Source of the DNA: Luteimonas salinisoli
GTDB taxonomy: Bacteria; Pseudomonadota; Gammaproteobacteria; Xanthomonadales; Xanthomonadaceae
Length of the DNA: 64,000 bases
Assembly: GCF_013425525.1 (NCBI RefSeq)
Contig: NZ_JACCKA010000024.1
Coordinates: forward strand, 79,586-143,585
Direction: 5' to 3'
In this document: piece by piece, positions 18,388 through 28,002 of the stretch
How the letters are laid out: every line of letters starts with the position of its first letter
Numbering within the stretch: the stretch's first letter is position 1
Program-made: the position numbers and the translations under genes
Notes under the pieces: generated by a model
Seen by the model: the letters and a program-made list of their open reading frames with translations, nothing else
What the model was told of the DNA's origin: nothing
Databases searched by the model: none

Positions 18388-19767
18388 ATGACCGATCGCT
18401 TCCGCATTCCGCACACTCTCGTCCTGTTGTTCATGATCATGATCGTGGCGCTGGTCGCCACCTGGTTCCTGCCGCAAGGCAGCTTCCAGACCGCGCCCAA
18501 CGAGGCGGGACGGATGATGGTGATACCGGGCAGCTATCAGGTGCACGACGAGCGCGTGTGGCTGTCGCCGGCGGTGCTGTTCACCGCCATTCCAAGGGCG
18601 ATGGCCGACGCCCAGGCGATCATCTTCTTCCTGCTGATCGTCGGCGGCGCCATCGCCGTGCTGCGCGCCACCGGGGTGATCGACGCGCTGCTCGGCTGGC
18701 TGCTCAAGCGCATCGGCCACAATCCGGCGCTGCTCATCATCTTCGGCACCGCGGCGTTCACCGCCGGCTCCGGCACACTGGGGGTATCCACCGAGTACAT
18801 CCCGTTCGCCGTGGTGCTGATCTCGCTATGCATGGCGATGCGCCTGGATGCGATGACCGCGATGGGCATCATGATCTGCGGCTATTGCGTGGGCTACGGC
18901 GTCGCCTGGACCAACCCCTATACGGTGCTGGTGGCGCAGGAGATCGCCGGCCTGCAGCCGACCTCGGGCATCGGCCTGCGGCTTGCACTGTTCGTGCCGT
19001 TCGTCGCGATCGCCGCACACCATATCTGGCGCTACGCGCGGCGCGTGGCCGCCGACCCGGCCGCCAGCCTGGTCGCGGACCTCGACGACCCCCGGCACAG
19101 CGCGGTGACCGAGTACCCGCCGTTCGACCGTCGCCATGCGCTGATCGGGCTGATCGTGCTGGCCGGCATCGCGGCGATGGTGTACGGGATGTCGCAGCGC
19201 GGCTGGTACCTGGTCGAGTTGGGGGCGATCTGGCTGGCGGTGGCGCTGACCGCCGGCCTGGTGGCACGCCTGGGGCTGGACGAGACCGCCAAGCGATTCG
19301 TCGCCGGCGCTTGTGAACTTGCCGTGGTCGCCCTGCTCGTTGGCTTCGCCCGCTCCATCGCGCTGATCCTGGAGGACGGCCAGGTCCTGCACAGCATCGT
19401 CCACGGCGCTTCGATTCCGCTCTCCTGGGTCGGCACCGAGCTGGCGGCGGTCGGCATGCTGGCCATGCAGACGCTGATCAATTTCTTCATCCCCTCCGGC
19501 TCCGGCCAGGCCTTCGCCACCATGCCGATCATGGCGCCGCTGGCGGACGTGGTGGGAATCGAGCGCCAGGTCGCGGTGCTCGCGTTCCAGTTCGGCGACG
19601 GCTTTTCCAACATGATCCTGCCGACCAACATCGTGCTCATGGCCATCCTGGGCATGGCCGGCATCCCCTACGACCGCTGGTTCCGCTTCGCCTGGCCGCT
19701 GTTCCTGAAACTGCTGCTAGCGGCGGCGGTGGCGCTGGTGGCCGCGGTCCTGCTGGGGTATTCCTGA
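18388..19767 (+). CDS. YfcC-family (DcuC/ArsB-related) transporter
   Basis: This 459-residue membrane carrier has N-terminal RIPHTLVLLFMIMIVALVATWFLPQGSF and GTAAFTAGSGTLGVSTEYIPF, features of the YfcC/AitC4 family related to C4-dicarboxylate and basic amino-acid carriers. The C-terminal half has INFFIPSGSGQAFATMPIMAPLAD, the conserved SGSGQA substrate loop, and FGDGFSNMILPTN. The ATG at 18388 is preferred to an in-frame start 13 codons upstream. With the AbgT gene 0.4 kb away on the opposite strand, it suggests peptide or amino-acid salvage, but the substrate is not determined. Confidence 0.88.
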   Translation: MTDRFRIPHTLVLLFMIMIVALVATWFLPQGSFQTAPNEAGRMMVIPGSYQVHDERVWLSPAVLFTAIPRAMADAQAIIFFLLIVGGAIAVLRATGVIDALLGWLLKRIGHNPALLIIFGTAAFTAGSGTLGVSTEYIPFAVVLISLCMAMRLDAMTAMGIMICGYCVGYGVAWTNPYTVLVAQEIAGLQPTSGIGLRLALFVPFVAIAAHHIWRYARRVAADPAASLVADLDDPRHSAVTEYPPFDRRHALIGLIVLAGIAAMVYGMSQRGWYLVELGAIWLAVALTAGLVARLGLDETAKRFVAGACELAVVALLVGFARSIALILEDGQVLHSIVHGASIPLSWVGTELAAVGMLAMQTLINFFIPSGSGQAFATMPIMAPLADVVGIERQVAVLAFQFGDGFSNMILPTNIVLMAILGMAGIPYDRWFRFAWPLFLKLLLAAAVALVAAVLLGYS

Positions 19768-19844
19768 CCCACACGCGCCAGCGGTGGGACGGCAGGCAGG
19801 CGCTCCTTCTGGCGGCGTGGCGACTGCCGCGTCGACCCCGGTTC

Positions 19845-19951
19845 CGCACGAGTGCGCCATGCGCGCGAAAGCCAGCGCGGCGGGATGCCGGGGATCACCG
19901 TCGATCCGGTCGAAATCTCCCGCGGCCTTCGCGGCCATGGGCCGCTCCTAC
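19845..19951 (+). mobile_element. 108-bp dispersed element, left end degenerate
   Basis: The left end (GAGTGCGCCATGCGCGCGAA) has several changes from the consensus; the right end CGCGGCCTTCGCGGCCATGG continuing to GCCGCTCCTAC is perfect. Confidence 0.65.
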
Positions 19952-19975
19952 AGGCACTGGACGATCCAGCGTTCT

Positions 19976-20083
19976 GTAGGAGCGTGCCATGCACGCGAAG
20001 GCCGGCGCGCCTGGACACGCCCGGCATCACCGCCGCGCTGATCGGAGGCTCCCGCGGCCTTCGCGGCCATGGGCCGCTCCTAC
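19976..20083 (+). mobile_element. Intact 108-bp dispersed element
   Basis: It begins GTAGGAGCGTGCCATGCACG, runs through a less conserved centre containing CCGGCATCACCGCC, and ends GGCCATGGGCCGCTCCTAC. The two 33-bp ends are diverged inverted repeats of each other. Confidence 0.8.
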
Positions 20084-20108
20084 AGACTCGGGACGATCCA
20101 GCTATTCC

Positions 20109-20170
20109 GTAGGAGCGTGCCATGCACGCGAAGGCCGGCGCGGCTGGCCGGGCCCGGGATCGCCGCACCG
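20109..20170 (+). mobile_element. Truncated copy of the 108-bp element
   Basis: The left end GTAGGAGCGTGCCATGCACG and the centre are present, but the right end is missing before the stop of the AbgT gene at 20192. Confidence 0.65.
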
Positions 20171-20191
20171 CCTACCGGCGCGACGATACCG

Positions 20192-21781
20192 TCAGGGCAC
20201 CGCCGGGTAGGCGTAGGTCGCGCCCACGCCCAGCGGGATGCCCAGGCCCCAGAAGGCCAGCAGGAAGCCAGTCCACACCACCAGCAGGGTGATCGAGAAC
20301 GGCAGCATCAGCGCCAGCAGCGTGCCGATGCCGGCCGACTTCACGTAGCGCTGGCAGAACACCACCACCAGCGGGAAGTACGGCAGCAGCGGGGTGATGA
20401 TGTTGGTGCTGGAATCGCCGACCCGGTACGCCGCCTGGGTCAGGTCCGGCGACACGCCCAGCTGCATCAGCATCGGCACCATGATCGCGCCGATCAGCGC
20501 CCACTTGGCCGACGCCGAGCCCACCATCAGGTTGACGAAGCCCGACAGCAGCACGATGCCGATCAGGGTGATGCCCATCGGGAACCCCATCGCCTGCAGC
20601 CACGCGGCGCCCTTGATCGCCAGCAGCGCGCCGAGGTTGCTCTGCCCGAACGCATAGATGAACTGCGCGGCGAAGAACGCCATGACGATGTAGTAGGCCA
20701 TGCTGCCCATCGCCTTGCTCATGCCCTGGATGATGTCGCGATGGCTCTTGACCGTGCCGGCGACGTAGCCGTAGATCACGCCGGGAATCAGGAAGAACAC
20801 GAAGATCAGCGCCACGATCGACTGCATCACCGGCGCCGCGGCCACCAGCAGCGGGTGCCCGCCTTCGGGCACCGCCTCGGCCGGCGCGCGCCAGGCCGAG
20901 GTCTCCGGCATCAGCGACAGCGCGAACACGACCAGCGCCACCAGCATGCCCAGCACCGCCAGCAGCAGGCCCTTGCGCTCGCGCGAGCCCAGCGCTTCCA
21001 TGGTCTGGAACTCGCTGACGTCGCCGTCGATCTCGGTGTTGCGCAGCCGCGGCTCGATCACCTTGTCGGTGAGGAACCAGCCCACCCCGACCACCAGGAA
21101 GGTCGAGGCGGTGGTGAAGAAATAGTTGTTGAGCGGATTGATCACCGCGGCCGGGTCGATGATCCGTGCCGCCTCCTGGGTCAGGCCGGCCAGCAGCGGG
21201 TCCAGGCTCGAGGGCACGAACAGCGTCGCCGAAAAGCCGCCGGACACGCCGGCGAACGCCGCGGCGATGCCGGCCAGCGGATGCCTGCCGGCGGCGTAGA
21301 AGATCACCGCGCCCAGCGGGATCACCAGCACGTAGCCGGCGTCCACCGCGACGTGGCTCAGCACGCCGACCGCGATCAGTACCGGGGTGAGCAGCATCTT
21401 CGGCGTGAACGACAGGATCGCCCGCAGCCCGGCGCTGATGAAGCCGGTATGCTCGGCGACGCCCAGCCCCAGCATCGCCACCAGCACCACGCCCAGCGGC
21501 GCGAAATTGACGAAGGTGCGCACCATCTGCGCCATGAACTCGGTGAAGCTGGCGCCGGCGAGCATGTTGCGGATCTGGATCGGATCGCCGCTGCGCGGGT
21601 CGAGCTCGGCGAAGTCGACATTGGCCAGCAGCGCCGAGACCACCCAGACCACCACCATCAGGATCAGGAACAGCATCGCCGGATCCGGCAGCTTGTTGCC
21701 GACGCGCTCGACCGCATCGAGGAATCGGGTCACCAGGTTGCGCGAGGCGATCGCGCCCTCCGGGCTGGGCTGCTGGCTCAT
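20192..21781 (-). CDS. abgT: AbgT-family transporter
   Basis: This 529-residue protein has about eleven hydrophobic helices and belongs to the AbgT family, which transports p-aminobenzoyl-glutamate in E. coli and exports sulfonamides in other members. Diagnostic segments are VGNKLPDPAMLFLILMV at the start, GVSGGFSATLFVPSSLDPLLAG, and RVGDSSTNIITPLLPYFPLV with the conserved serine/threonine/asparagine substrate loop. The length is typical. No abgA/abgB hydrolase genes are adjacent, so the exporter role is as likely as folate-breakdown uptake. Confidence 0.93.
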   Translation of the reverse strand: MSQQPSPEGAIASRNLVTRFLDAVERVGNKLPDPAMLFLILMVVVWVVSALLANVDFAELDPRSGDPIQIRNMLAGASFTEFMAQMVRTFVNFAPLGVVLVAMLGLGVAEHTGFISAGLRAILSFTPKMLLTPVLIAVGVLSHVAVDAGYVLVIPLGAVIFYAAGRHPLAGIAAAFAGVSGGFSATLFVPSSLDPLLAGLTQEAARIIDPAAVINPLNNYFFTTASTFLVVGVGWFLTDKVIEPRLRNTEIDGDVSEFQTMEALGSRERKGLLLAVLGMLVALVVFALSLMPETSAWRAPAEAVPEGGHPLLVAAAPVMQSIVALIFVFFLIPGVIYGYVAGTVKSHRDIIQGMSKAMGSMAYYIVMAFFAAQFIYAFGQSNLGALLAIKGAAWLQAMGFPMGITLIGIVLLSGFVNLMVGSASAKWALIGAIMVPMLMQLGVSPDLTQAAYRVGDSSTNIITPLLPYFPLVVVFCQRYVKSAGIGTLLALMLPFSITLLVVWTGFLLAFWGLGIPLGVGATYAYPAVP

Positions 21782-21844
21782 GCGCGGGCTCCTGTCGCTG
21801 GGATGAATCGCCGCATCCTAGCAGCACCGCGCCTCGCAAGGCGG

Positions 21845-21926
21845 GCGGGGCGGCCAATGCCGGAAATCACCGCCAGTTCCGCCGGAACCACCCGCGGCTT
21901 TCGCGGCCATCGGCCGCTCCTGCGGA
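21845..21926 (+). mobile_element. Half copy of the dispersed element
   Basis: The centre (CCAATGCCGGAAATCACCGC) and right end (CGCGGCTTTCGCGGCCATCG) are present with mutations; the left end is gone. Confidence 0.6.
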
Positions 21927-21948
21927 AGCCGATCCACAGGGCGCCCCC

Positions 21949-22056
21949 GTAGGAGCGTGCCATGCACGCGAAGGCCGGCGCGGTGGCCAATGCCGGGAAT
22001 CACCGCCGATCCCGCCGGAGCCGCCCGCGGCTTTCGCGGCCATGGGCCGCTCCTAC
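21949..22056 (+). mobile_element. Intact 108-bp dispersed element
   Basis: It starts GTAGGAGCGTGCCATGCACG and ends GGCCATGGGCCGCTCCTAC, the same size as the copy at 19976. The centre reads CCAATGCCGGGAATCACCGC. It lies 26 bp from the stop of the TDO gene. Confidence 0.8.
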
Positions 22057-22082
22057 CGGGGGGCCGACCGTGCGGGGCGCGG

Positions 22083-22955
22083 TCAGGGGCCCGGCTCCGG
22101 CGCCGGGCCGATGTGGGTGCGCACCTCGAACAGCTCGGGGAAGAAGGTCAGTTCCAGCGCCTGCTTGAGAAACCCCACGCCGCTCGAGCCGCCGGTGCCG
22201 CGCTTGAAGCCGATGATCCGCATCACCGTGCGCATGTGGCGGAAGCGCCACAGCTGGAACTGCGTCTCCAGGTCCACCAGGTCCTCGCACAGCGAGTACT
22301 CGCGCCAGTAGCGGTCGGTGTCCTCGTAGATCGCGCCGAGCACCGGAAGCAGCTCGCGGTCCAGCGCGTGCGGCTGGCTCCAGTCGCGCTCCAGGTGGCG
22401 CTGCGGGACGACGTGCCCCCAGCGCGCAAGGTAGCCCAGGAACTCGTCGTAGAGGCTCGGCGCCTCCAGCACCGAGCGCAGCCCGGCCTGCCCTTCCGGA
22501 TCATGGGCGAACACCCGCAACATGCCCGCGTTCTTGTTGCCCAGCAGGAACTCCATGGTGCGGTACTGCAGCGACTGGAACCCGGAAGACGGGCCGAGGA
22601 TGCCGCGGAACTCCAGGTATTCGGCCGGCGTCAGGGTCTCCAGCACCGACCACTGCTCGGTCAGCTGCCGCAACACCTGCTTGCAGCGCGCGAGCACCTT
22701 GCGGCAGCGCCAGACTTCGTCGCGGCGCAGGTGGGCGATCGCCGCCGTGAGCTCGTGGATCACCAGCTTGATCCACAGCTCCGAGACCTGGTGCTGGACG
22801 ATGAACAGCATCTCGTCGTGGTGCGGCGGATCGGACAGCGGCTGCTGCGCCGCCAGCAGGCGGTCCAGGCGCAGGTAGCCGGCGTAGGTCAGGCGGCCGT
22901 CGAGGTCGGTATGGATGCCGGCCTCGAGCGGGCGCTCGTTGCGTTCGATGGTCAT
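22083..22955 (-). CDS. kynA: Tryptophan 2,3-dioxygenase
   Basis: This 290-residue heme enzyme oxidises tryptophan to N-formylkynurenine. Conserved blocks are [31 protein letters not shown] (substrate-binding arginine region follows), [22 protein letters not shown], and the C-terminal [24 protein letters not shown] with the heme-ligand histidine, then [13 protein letters not shown]. The ATG at 22955 is chosen over an upstream extension that overlaps the divergent nuclease promoter. No other kynurenine-pathway gene is nearby. Confidence 0.96.
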   Translation of the reverse strand: MTIERNERPLEAGIHTDLDGRLTYAGYLRLDRLLAAQQPLSDPPHHDEMLFIVQHQVSELWIKLVIHELTAAIAHLRRDEVWRCRKVLARCKQVLRQLTEQWSVLETLTPAEYLEFRGILGPSSGFQSLQYRTMEFLLGNKNAGMLRVFAHDPEGQAGLRSVLEAPSLYDEFLGYLARWGHVVPQRHLERDWSQPHALDRELLPVLGAIYEDTDRYWREYSLCEDLVDLETQFQLWRFRHMRTVMRIIGFKRGTGGSSGVGFLKQALELTFFPELFEVRTHIGPAPEPGP

Positions 22956-23071
22956 CGATGCAGGGTAGCGCAAACGGGCCGGGGCGCCGTCATGCAAACG
23001 CCATCGCTTCGGTGCACAATCGGGTAGCCGGGGGGCCGGAAAAGCATCTCTTTTCCAGGGGAGTACCACTC

Positions 23072-26000
23072 ATGCGCGGTATCGGTCGCCAGCTCTGGCT
23101 GGCCTTGCTTCTTTCCTGCGGCATCGGTTCCGCCCAGGCCCAGGTGGTCATCAGCCAAGTCTACGGCGGCGGCGGCAACAGCGGCGCCACCTTCACCAAC
23201 GACTACGTCGAGCTGTTCAACCGCGGCGGCGACCCGGTTTCGCTGGCCGGCAAATCGCTGCAATACGCCAGCGCCACCGGCACCGGCAACTTCGGCGCCA
23301 GTGCGACGCAGATCGTGGTCCTGCCCGGCGATACCGTCGAGCCCGGGCAGTACTACCTGGTCGCCCTGGCCGGCGGCAGCACCGGTGCGCCGCTGCCCGC
23401 GGCCGACGCCTCCGGCACGATCAACATGGCCGCGGCCTCGGGCAAGGCGGCCCTGGTCGACTCCACCACCAGCCTGGGCTGCAACGGCGGCAGCACCCCC
23501 TGCACGCCGGCGCAGGAGGCGCTGATCCTGGACCTGGTCGGGTTCGGCGGCGCCAACTACTTCGAGGGCGGGGGCACGGCGCCCGCGCTGAACAGCTCGA
23601 CCGCGGCGTTCCGCGCCGAGGCCGGCTGCACCGACAGCGACGACAACGCCGCCGACTTCGGCGCCGCCACTCCGGCGCCGCGCAACAGCGCCGCCATTCC
23701 CAACGTCTGCGGCGGCGGCGGTGAAGCGTACCTGAGCATCGCCGATACCAGCGCCGCGGAGGGCGACAGCGGTACTACGCCGTTCTTCTTCACCATCAGC
23801 CTCAACCAGCCCGCGGGCGCCGACGGCGTCAGCGTGGACTACGCCACCGCCGACGGCACCGCCGTGGCCGGCGAGGACTACCTGGCCGCCAGCGGCTCGG
23901 TCGCCCTCGCCGAGGGCCAGACCTCGGTCACGATCACCATCGACGTGATCGGCGATACCGCCACCGAACCGGACGAGACCTTCCTCGTCGTCCTGGAGAA
24001 CGCCAGCGGCGCGCTCATCGCCCGGGAGGAGGCCACCGGCACCATCCTCAACGACGACGTCGAGACCCTCGCCATCCACCAGATCCAGGGCAGCGGGCAG
24101 CTCTCGCCGTACGACGGCCAGGCCGTCGCCACCGAGGGCATCGTCACCGGACGCAAGAACAACGGCTTCTTCCTGCAGAGCGCCGACGGCGAGGACGACG
24201 GCAACCCGGCCACCTCGGAAGGCGTGTTCGTGTTCACCGGCGGCGCGCCGCCGGACGCAGCCGCTGTCGGCAACCGGGTGCTGGTGCAGGGCACCGTCGA
24301 TGAGTACATCCCGGCCGCCGATCCGCACCAGCTTCCGCTGACCGAGATCGTCTCGCCCTCGGTGGTGCTGCTGTCCAGCGGCCACGCGCTTCCGGCGCCG
24401 GTGGCGCTCACCGTCGAGACGCCGACCGCCGATGGCGGCCTGGAGCAGCTCGAGCACCTCGAAGGCATGCGCGTGACCGCGCCCAGCTTCACCGTGGTCG
24501 CGCCGACCGGCGGCTTCACCAACGAACCGTCCGCCACCGGCACCAGCAACGGCCGCTTCGCCGTGGTGGTGACCGGCACCGCGCGGCCGTTCCGCGAGCC
24601 CGGCATCCAGATCCCGGATCCCGACCCTACCGGCAGCACCGCCACCGACATCCCGCGCTGGGATTTCAACCCGGAGCTGATCGCGGTCAACAGCACCACC
24701 ATCGGCGCCCCGGCGGCCGACGTGGCGGCCGGCTGCGAGATCGTCGACGGCTCGCTGACCGGCCCGCTCGACTACACCTTCCGCCGCTTCACCATCTACC
24801 CGGAGGGCGAACTGGCGGTCGAGTGCGGCGAGGCCGGCCAGCCGCGCCCGGCGGAGCTGCCCACGCCCGACCACGCCACCTTCGCGACCTACAACCTCGA
24901 GCGCTTCTTCGACACCGAGAACGACCCGGCGACCGGCGATCCGGTGCTGACCCCGGAAGCGCTCGAACGCCGCCTCAACAAGGCTTCCATCGGCATCCGC
25001 CAGTTCCTCCACACGCCCGACGTGCTCGGCGTGACCGAGGTCGAGAACCTGGCGGTGCTGCAGGCCCTCGCCGGGCGCATCAACGCCGACGCGGTCGATG
25101 CCGGCCAGCCGGACCCCGGCTACGTCGCTTGGCTCGAGGAAGGCAACGACGTCGGCGGCATCGACGTCGGCTTCCTCGCCCGCACCGGAGAGGTGGCCGC
25201 CGGCGTGCCGCGGGTCGAGGTTCTGGCGGTCGAGCAGGTCGGTGCCGACGCGATGCTCGACAATCCGGACGGCTCGGCGACGCTGCTCAACGACCGCCCG
25301 CCGCTGGTGATGGACGCGGTGGTGCATTTCGCCGACGGCCGCAGCTTCCCGGTGACCGCGATCGTGGTGCACCAGCGCTCGCTCAGCGGCATCGACAGCG
25401 AGGACCCCGGCAGCAGCGGCTGGACCACCGGCGGCCAGCGCGTGCGCGCCAAGCGTCAGGCCCAGGCCGAGTACCTGGCCGGCGTGATCGACGGCATGCA
25501 GGACGCCGACCCCGCCCGCAACATCGCCGTGCTGGGCGACTTCAACGCCTTCCAGTTCAACGACGGCTACGTCGACGCCCTGGGCGTTGTCACCGGCGTT
25601 CCGTCGCCGGACGACGAGACCGCGGTGGACGGCGACGGCACCGACCTGGTCGATCCCGACCTGCGCAACACCACCCTCGACGCTCCAGCCGAGGAACGCT
25701 ACTCCTTCGTGTTCGACTACCAGGCGCAATCGCTGGATCACGTGCTGATCAACGACGCGATCGTCTCCTCGCCCGACGTCGACGGCTACGCGATCAGCCA
25801 CGCGCGCATCAACGCCGACTTCCCGGTGGTGGCGCGCAACGACCCGGACACGCCGACCCGACTGTCCGACCACGACCCGACCATGTTGCTGGTGCGGATC
25901 GGCGCGCTCAGCTTCGCCGACCTGGCGGTGATGGCCGAGGCGGTCGCGTCCAGCGTCATGGTCGGCGGCGCGCTGGAGTACGCGGTGACGGTGACCAACG

Positions 26001-26632
26001 ACGGTCCGGACCAGGCGCTGTTCCCGGGCGTCGGGTTCTCGCTGGATGCGCAGCTCGCCGACCTGGCGGTCTCGGCCCCGGCGGGATGGAGCTGCGACGC
26101 CCCCACCAGCGGCAGCGACAGCACCTCGGTCGCCTGCACCGCCGACGCGCTGGACGCCGGCGCGGAGGCGGTGTTCGGCCTGAGCGCCACCGCGCCGGGG
26201 AGCGCGGTGGGCGCCAGCGTGGTGCTGGCGGCCGCCGCCACCTCGCAGACCAGCGATCCGGACGAAGGCGACAACGACGCCAGCGCCTCGATCGAGGTGA
26301 CCGAGCAGCCGCCCGAGGTGCCAGAGCTGCAGAACGGCGTGGCCGTGACCGGGCTGGAAGGCGCGGCCGGCGAGGCGCACCTGTACCGGATCGAGTTGCC
26401 GGAAGGCGCGCGCAACCTGCGCGTCCTCAGCTACGGAGGCAGCGGCGACGTGACCCTGTACCTGCGTCACGGCGAGCAGCCCACCGGAGACGAGTACGAC
26501 GCCCGCTCGGCGCGGCCGGGCAACAACGAGGTCGTCCACGTCGGCGCGCCCGCGGCCGGCACCTGGTACGTCCGCCTGGTCGGCGAACGCGCCCATGCCC
26601 GGGTCTCGCTGCGGGCGAGCTTCACGCCCTGA
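23072..26632 (+). CDS. Secreted multidomain nuclease (ExeM/NucH-like)
   Basis: This 1186-residue secreted protein begins with a signal peptide cleaved near QAQ (residue 23). A lamin-tail-like domain follows (about 23-150, QVYGGGGNSGATFTNDYVELFN), then a Calx-beta repeat (about 225-335, DGTAVAGEDYLAASGSVALAEGQTS), an ExeM-type OB-fold (about 345-460, EGIVTGRKNNGFFLQ) and an endonuclease/exonuclease/phosphatase domain (about 610-960). The last contains ATYNLERFFDTEND, GVTEVENLAVL, LGDFNAF and LSDHDPTM. A DUF11-like adhesion repeat (about 970-1080) and a pre-peptidase C-terminal domain end the protein. It probably degrades extracellular DNA and is exported by type II secretion. A GGGGAG site precedes the ATG at 23072. 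Confidence 0.92.
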   Translation: MRGIGRQLWLALLLSCGIGSAQAQVVISQVYGGGGNSGATFTNDYVELFNRGGDPVSLAGKSLQYASATGTGNFGASATQIVVLPGDTVEPGQYYLVALAGGSTGAPLPAADASGTINMAAASGKAALVDSTTSLGCNGGSTPCTPAQEALILDLVGFGGANYFEGGGTAPALNSSTAAFRAEAGCTDSDDNAADFGAATPAPRNSAAIPNVCGGGGEAYLSIADTSAAEGDSGTTPFFFTISLNQPAGADGVSVDYATADGTAVAGEDYLAASGSVALAEGQTSVTITIDVIGDTATEPDETFLVVLENASGALIAREEATGTILNDDVETLAIHQIQGSGQLSPYDGQAVATEGIVTGRKNNGFFLQSADGEDDGNPATSEGVFVFTGGAPPDAAAVGNRVLVQGTVDEYIPAADPHQLPLTEIVSPSVVLLSSGHALPAPVALTVETPTADGGLEQLEHLEGMRVTAPSFTVVAPTGGFTNEPSATGTSNGRFAVVVTGTARPFREPGIQIPDPDPTGSTATDIPRWDFNPELIAVNSTTIGAPAADVAAGCEIVDGSLTGPLDYTFRRFTIYPEGELAVECGEAGQPRPAELPTPDHATFATYNLERFFDTENDPATGDPVLTPEALERRLNKASIGIRQFLHTPDVLGVTEVENLAVLQALAGRINADAVDAGQPDPGYVAWLEEGNDVGGIDVGFLARTGEVAAGVPRVEVLAVEQVGADAMLDNPDGSATLLNDRPPLVMDAVVHFADGRSFPVTAIVVHQRSLSGIDSEDPGSSGWTTGGQRVRAKRQAQAEYLAGVIDGMQDADPARNIAVLGDFNAFQFNDGYVDALGVVTGVPSPDDETAVDGDGTDLVDPDLRNTTLDAPAEERYSFVFDYQAQSLDHVLINDAIVSSPDVDGYAISHARINADFPVVARNDPDTPTRLSDHDPTMLLVRIGALSFADLAVMAEAVASSVMVGGALEYAVTVTNDGPDQALFPGVGFSLDAQLADLAVSAPAGWSCDAPTSGSDSTSVACTADALDAGAEAVFGLSATAPGSAVGASVVLAAAATSQTSDPDEGDNDASASIEVTEQPPEVPELQNGVAVTGLEGAAGEAHLYRIELPEGARNLRVLSYGGSGDVTLYLRHGEQPTGDEYDARSARPGNNEVVHVGAPAAGTWYVRLVGERAHARVSLRASFTP

Positions 26633-26661
26633 CCGCGGGCTTCATCAGGAAGGTCGCCCAG

Positions 26662-26689
26662 AACCCCGGCTTCGGCCGGGGTTTCTTTT
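26662..26689 (+). terminator. Rho-independent terminator of the nuclease gene
   Basis: Stem AACCCCGGC/GCCGGGGTT with a TTCG tetraloop is followed by TCTTTT, 30 bp after the nuclease stop codon. Confidence 0.9.
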
Positions 26690-26695
26690 GTGTCC

Positions 26696-26804
26696 GTAGG
26701 AGCGGCCCGTGGCCGCGAAGGCCGCGGGGGGCTCCGGCCGCCGCGAACGATGATTCCCGCCATCGGAGCCGGCGAGGGCTTTCGCGTGCATGGCACGCTC
26801 CTGC
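26696..26804 (-). mobile_element. Intact dispersed element, reverse orientation
   Basis: It begins GTAGGAGCGGCCCGTGGCCG and ends GCGTGCATGGCACGCTCCTGC, the reverse of the copies at 19976, 21949 and 42302, and is 109 bp long. It lies directly after the nuclease terminator. Confidence 0.75.
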
Positions 26805-26928
26805 GGAGCCGCCGCGATCCTGGGGCAATCCCCGGCACAGCCGTCCGTTCATGTCATGACGCAACGCGCAACGGGCCGTTACGGTGGAACGGTTAACATT
26901 GGCGGCCCCGAAACCGACCACCCTGCGC

Positions 26929-28002
26929 ATGACCGTCGCCGCGACTTTCGAGATCGAGTACCTGCAATACCTCGGCCCGGACGGCAAACCGAGCGCCGAC
27001 CTCCCGGCGGCCTTCGCCGACCCGGCGACCCTGCTGCCGCTGTTCAAGGAAATGCTGTTCGTGCGCACCTTCGACACCAAGTCGATCGCGCTGCAGCGCA
27101 CCGGCAAGCTCGGCACCTATGCCTCCTGCCTCGGCCACGAGGCCACCCACATCGGCATCGGCGCCTCGATGCAGCCCGAAGACGTGTTCGCGCCCAGCTA
27201 CCGCGAGTACGGCGCGCAGTTCATGCGCGGCGTGCACCCGCGCGAGGTGCTGATGTACTGGGGCGGCGACGAGCGCGGCAACGACTTCGAGGTGCCACGC
27301 CACGACTTTTCCTGGTCGGTGCCGATCTCCACCCAGTGCCTGCACGCTGCCGGGGCCGCGCTGGCGTTCAAGCTGCGCCGCGAGCCGCGGCTCGCGGTGG
27401 CCTGCTGCGGCGACGGCGGCTCCTCGAAGACCGACTTCTACGCGGCGCTCAACTCCGCCGGCGCGTACACCCTGCCGCTGGTGCTGTGCGTGATCAACAA
27501 CGGCTGGGCGATCTCGGTGCCGCGCTCGGCGCAGACCGGGGCCAAGACCCTGGCCCAGAAGGGCATCGCCGGAGGCCTGCACTGCCTGCAGGTGGACGGC
27601 AACGACCTCGTTGCCGTGATGGAGGGCATGCGCCGCGCCACCGAGCGCGCGCGGAACGGCGACGGCGGCACCGTCATCGAGTTCCTGACCTACCGCCTGC
27701 ACGACCACACCACCGCCGACGACGCCCGCCGCTACCGCTCCGAGGAGGAGGTGAAGGAGGCCTGGAAGCGCGACCCGATCCCGCGCCTGCGCGCCTTTCT
27801 CGCCGCCAGCAAGCTCTGGGACGAAAAGAAGGAAAAAGCCTGGGCGGAAGAATGCGGCAAGCGCGTGGATGCCGAGATCAACGCCTACCTCGAATCCAAG
27901 GTGCAGCCGGTGGAGGCGATGTTCGACTACCTCTACGCCGACCCGCCCGCAGATCTGCTGGCCCAGCGCGCGGCCGCCATCGCCCTGGAGAAGCGCACGT
28001 GA
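26929..28002 (+). CDS. pdhA: 2-oxoacid dehydrogenase E1 alpha subunit
   Basis: The 357-residue alpha subunit of a thiamine-diphosphate E1 decarboxylates a 2-oxoacid and reductively acetylates lipoyl-E2. The TPP motif is visible as CCGDGGSSKTDFY, ending about 30 residues later in VINNGWAIS, with EYGAQFMRGV and the phosphorylation-loop-like RLHDHTTADDARRYR. It overlaps the E1 beta gene by 4 bp. The order E1 alpha, E1 beta, E2 is shared by heterotetrameric pyruvate and branched-chain complexes. Branched-chain oxidation, which would feed iso-fatty-acid synthesis in this family, is a real alternative to pyruvate. The ATG at 26929 (MTVAATFEIEYLQYL) is preferred to one 15 codons upstream. Confidence 0.88.
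   Translation: MTVAATFEIEYLQYLGPDGKPSADLPAAFADPATLLPLFKEMLFVRTFDTKSIALQRTGKLGTYASCLGHEATHIGIGASMQPEDVFAPSYREYGAQFMRGVHPREVLMYWGGDERGNDFEVPRHDFSWSVPISTQCLHAAGAALAFKLRREPRLAVACCGDGGSSKTDFYAALNSAGAYTLPLVLCVINNGWAISVPRSAQTGAKTLAQKGIAGGLHCLQVDGNDLVAVMEGMRRATERARNGDGGTVIEFLTYRLHDHTTADDARRYRSEEEVKEAWKRDPIPRLRAFLAASKLWDEKKEKAWAEECGKRVDAEINAYLESKVQPVEAMFDYLYADPPADLLAQRAAAIALEKRT

Larger units (their letters stand above)
19768..20191. other. Intergenic region filled with dispersed elements
   Basis: The 424-bp gap between the convergent YfcC-like and AbgT genes holds one degenerate, one intact and one truncated copy of the 108-bp element and no credible gene. Confidence 0.75.

Noticed and set aside
19845..22056. 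CRISPR array
   Set aside because: The repeats are few, about 108 bp, occur in inverted arms with irregular spacing and have no cas genes nearby.
22952..26596. A 1214-codon open frame on the minus strand opposite the nuclease gene
   Set aside because: GC-rich DNA gives long antisense frames. The text is valine/alanine/glycine/arginine-rich with no domain, while the plus frame has a signal peptide and several conserved domains.
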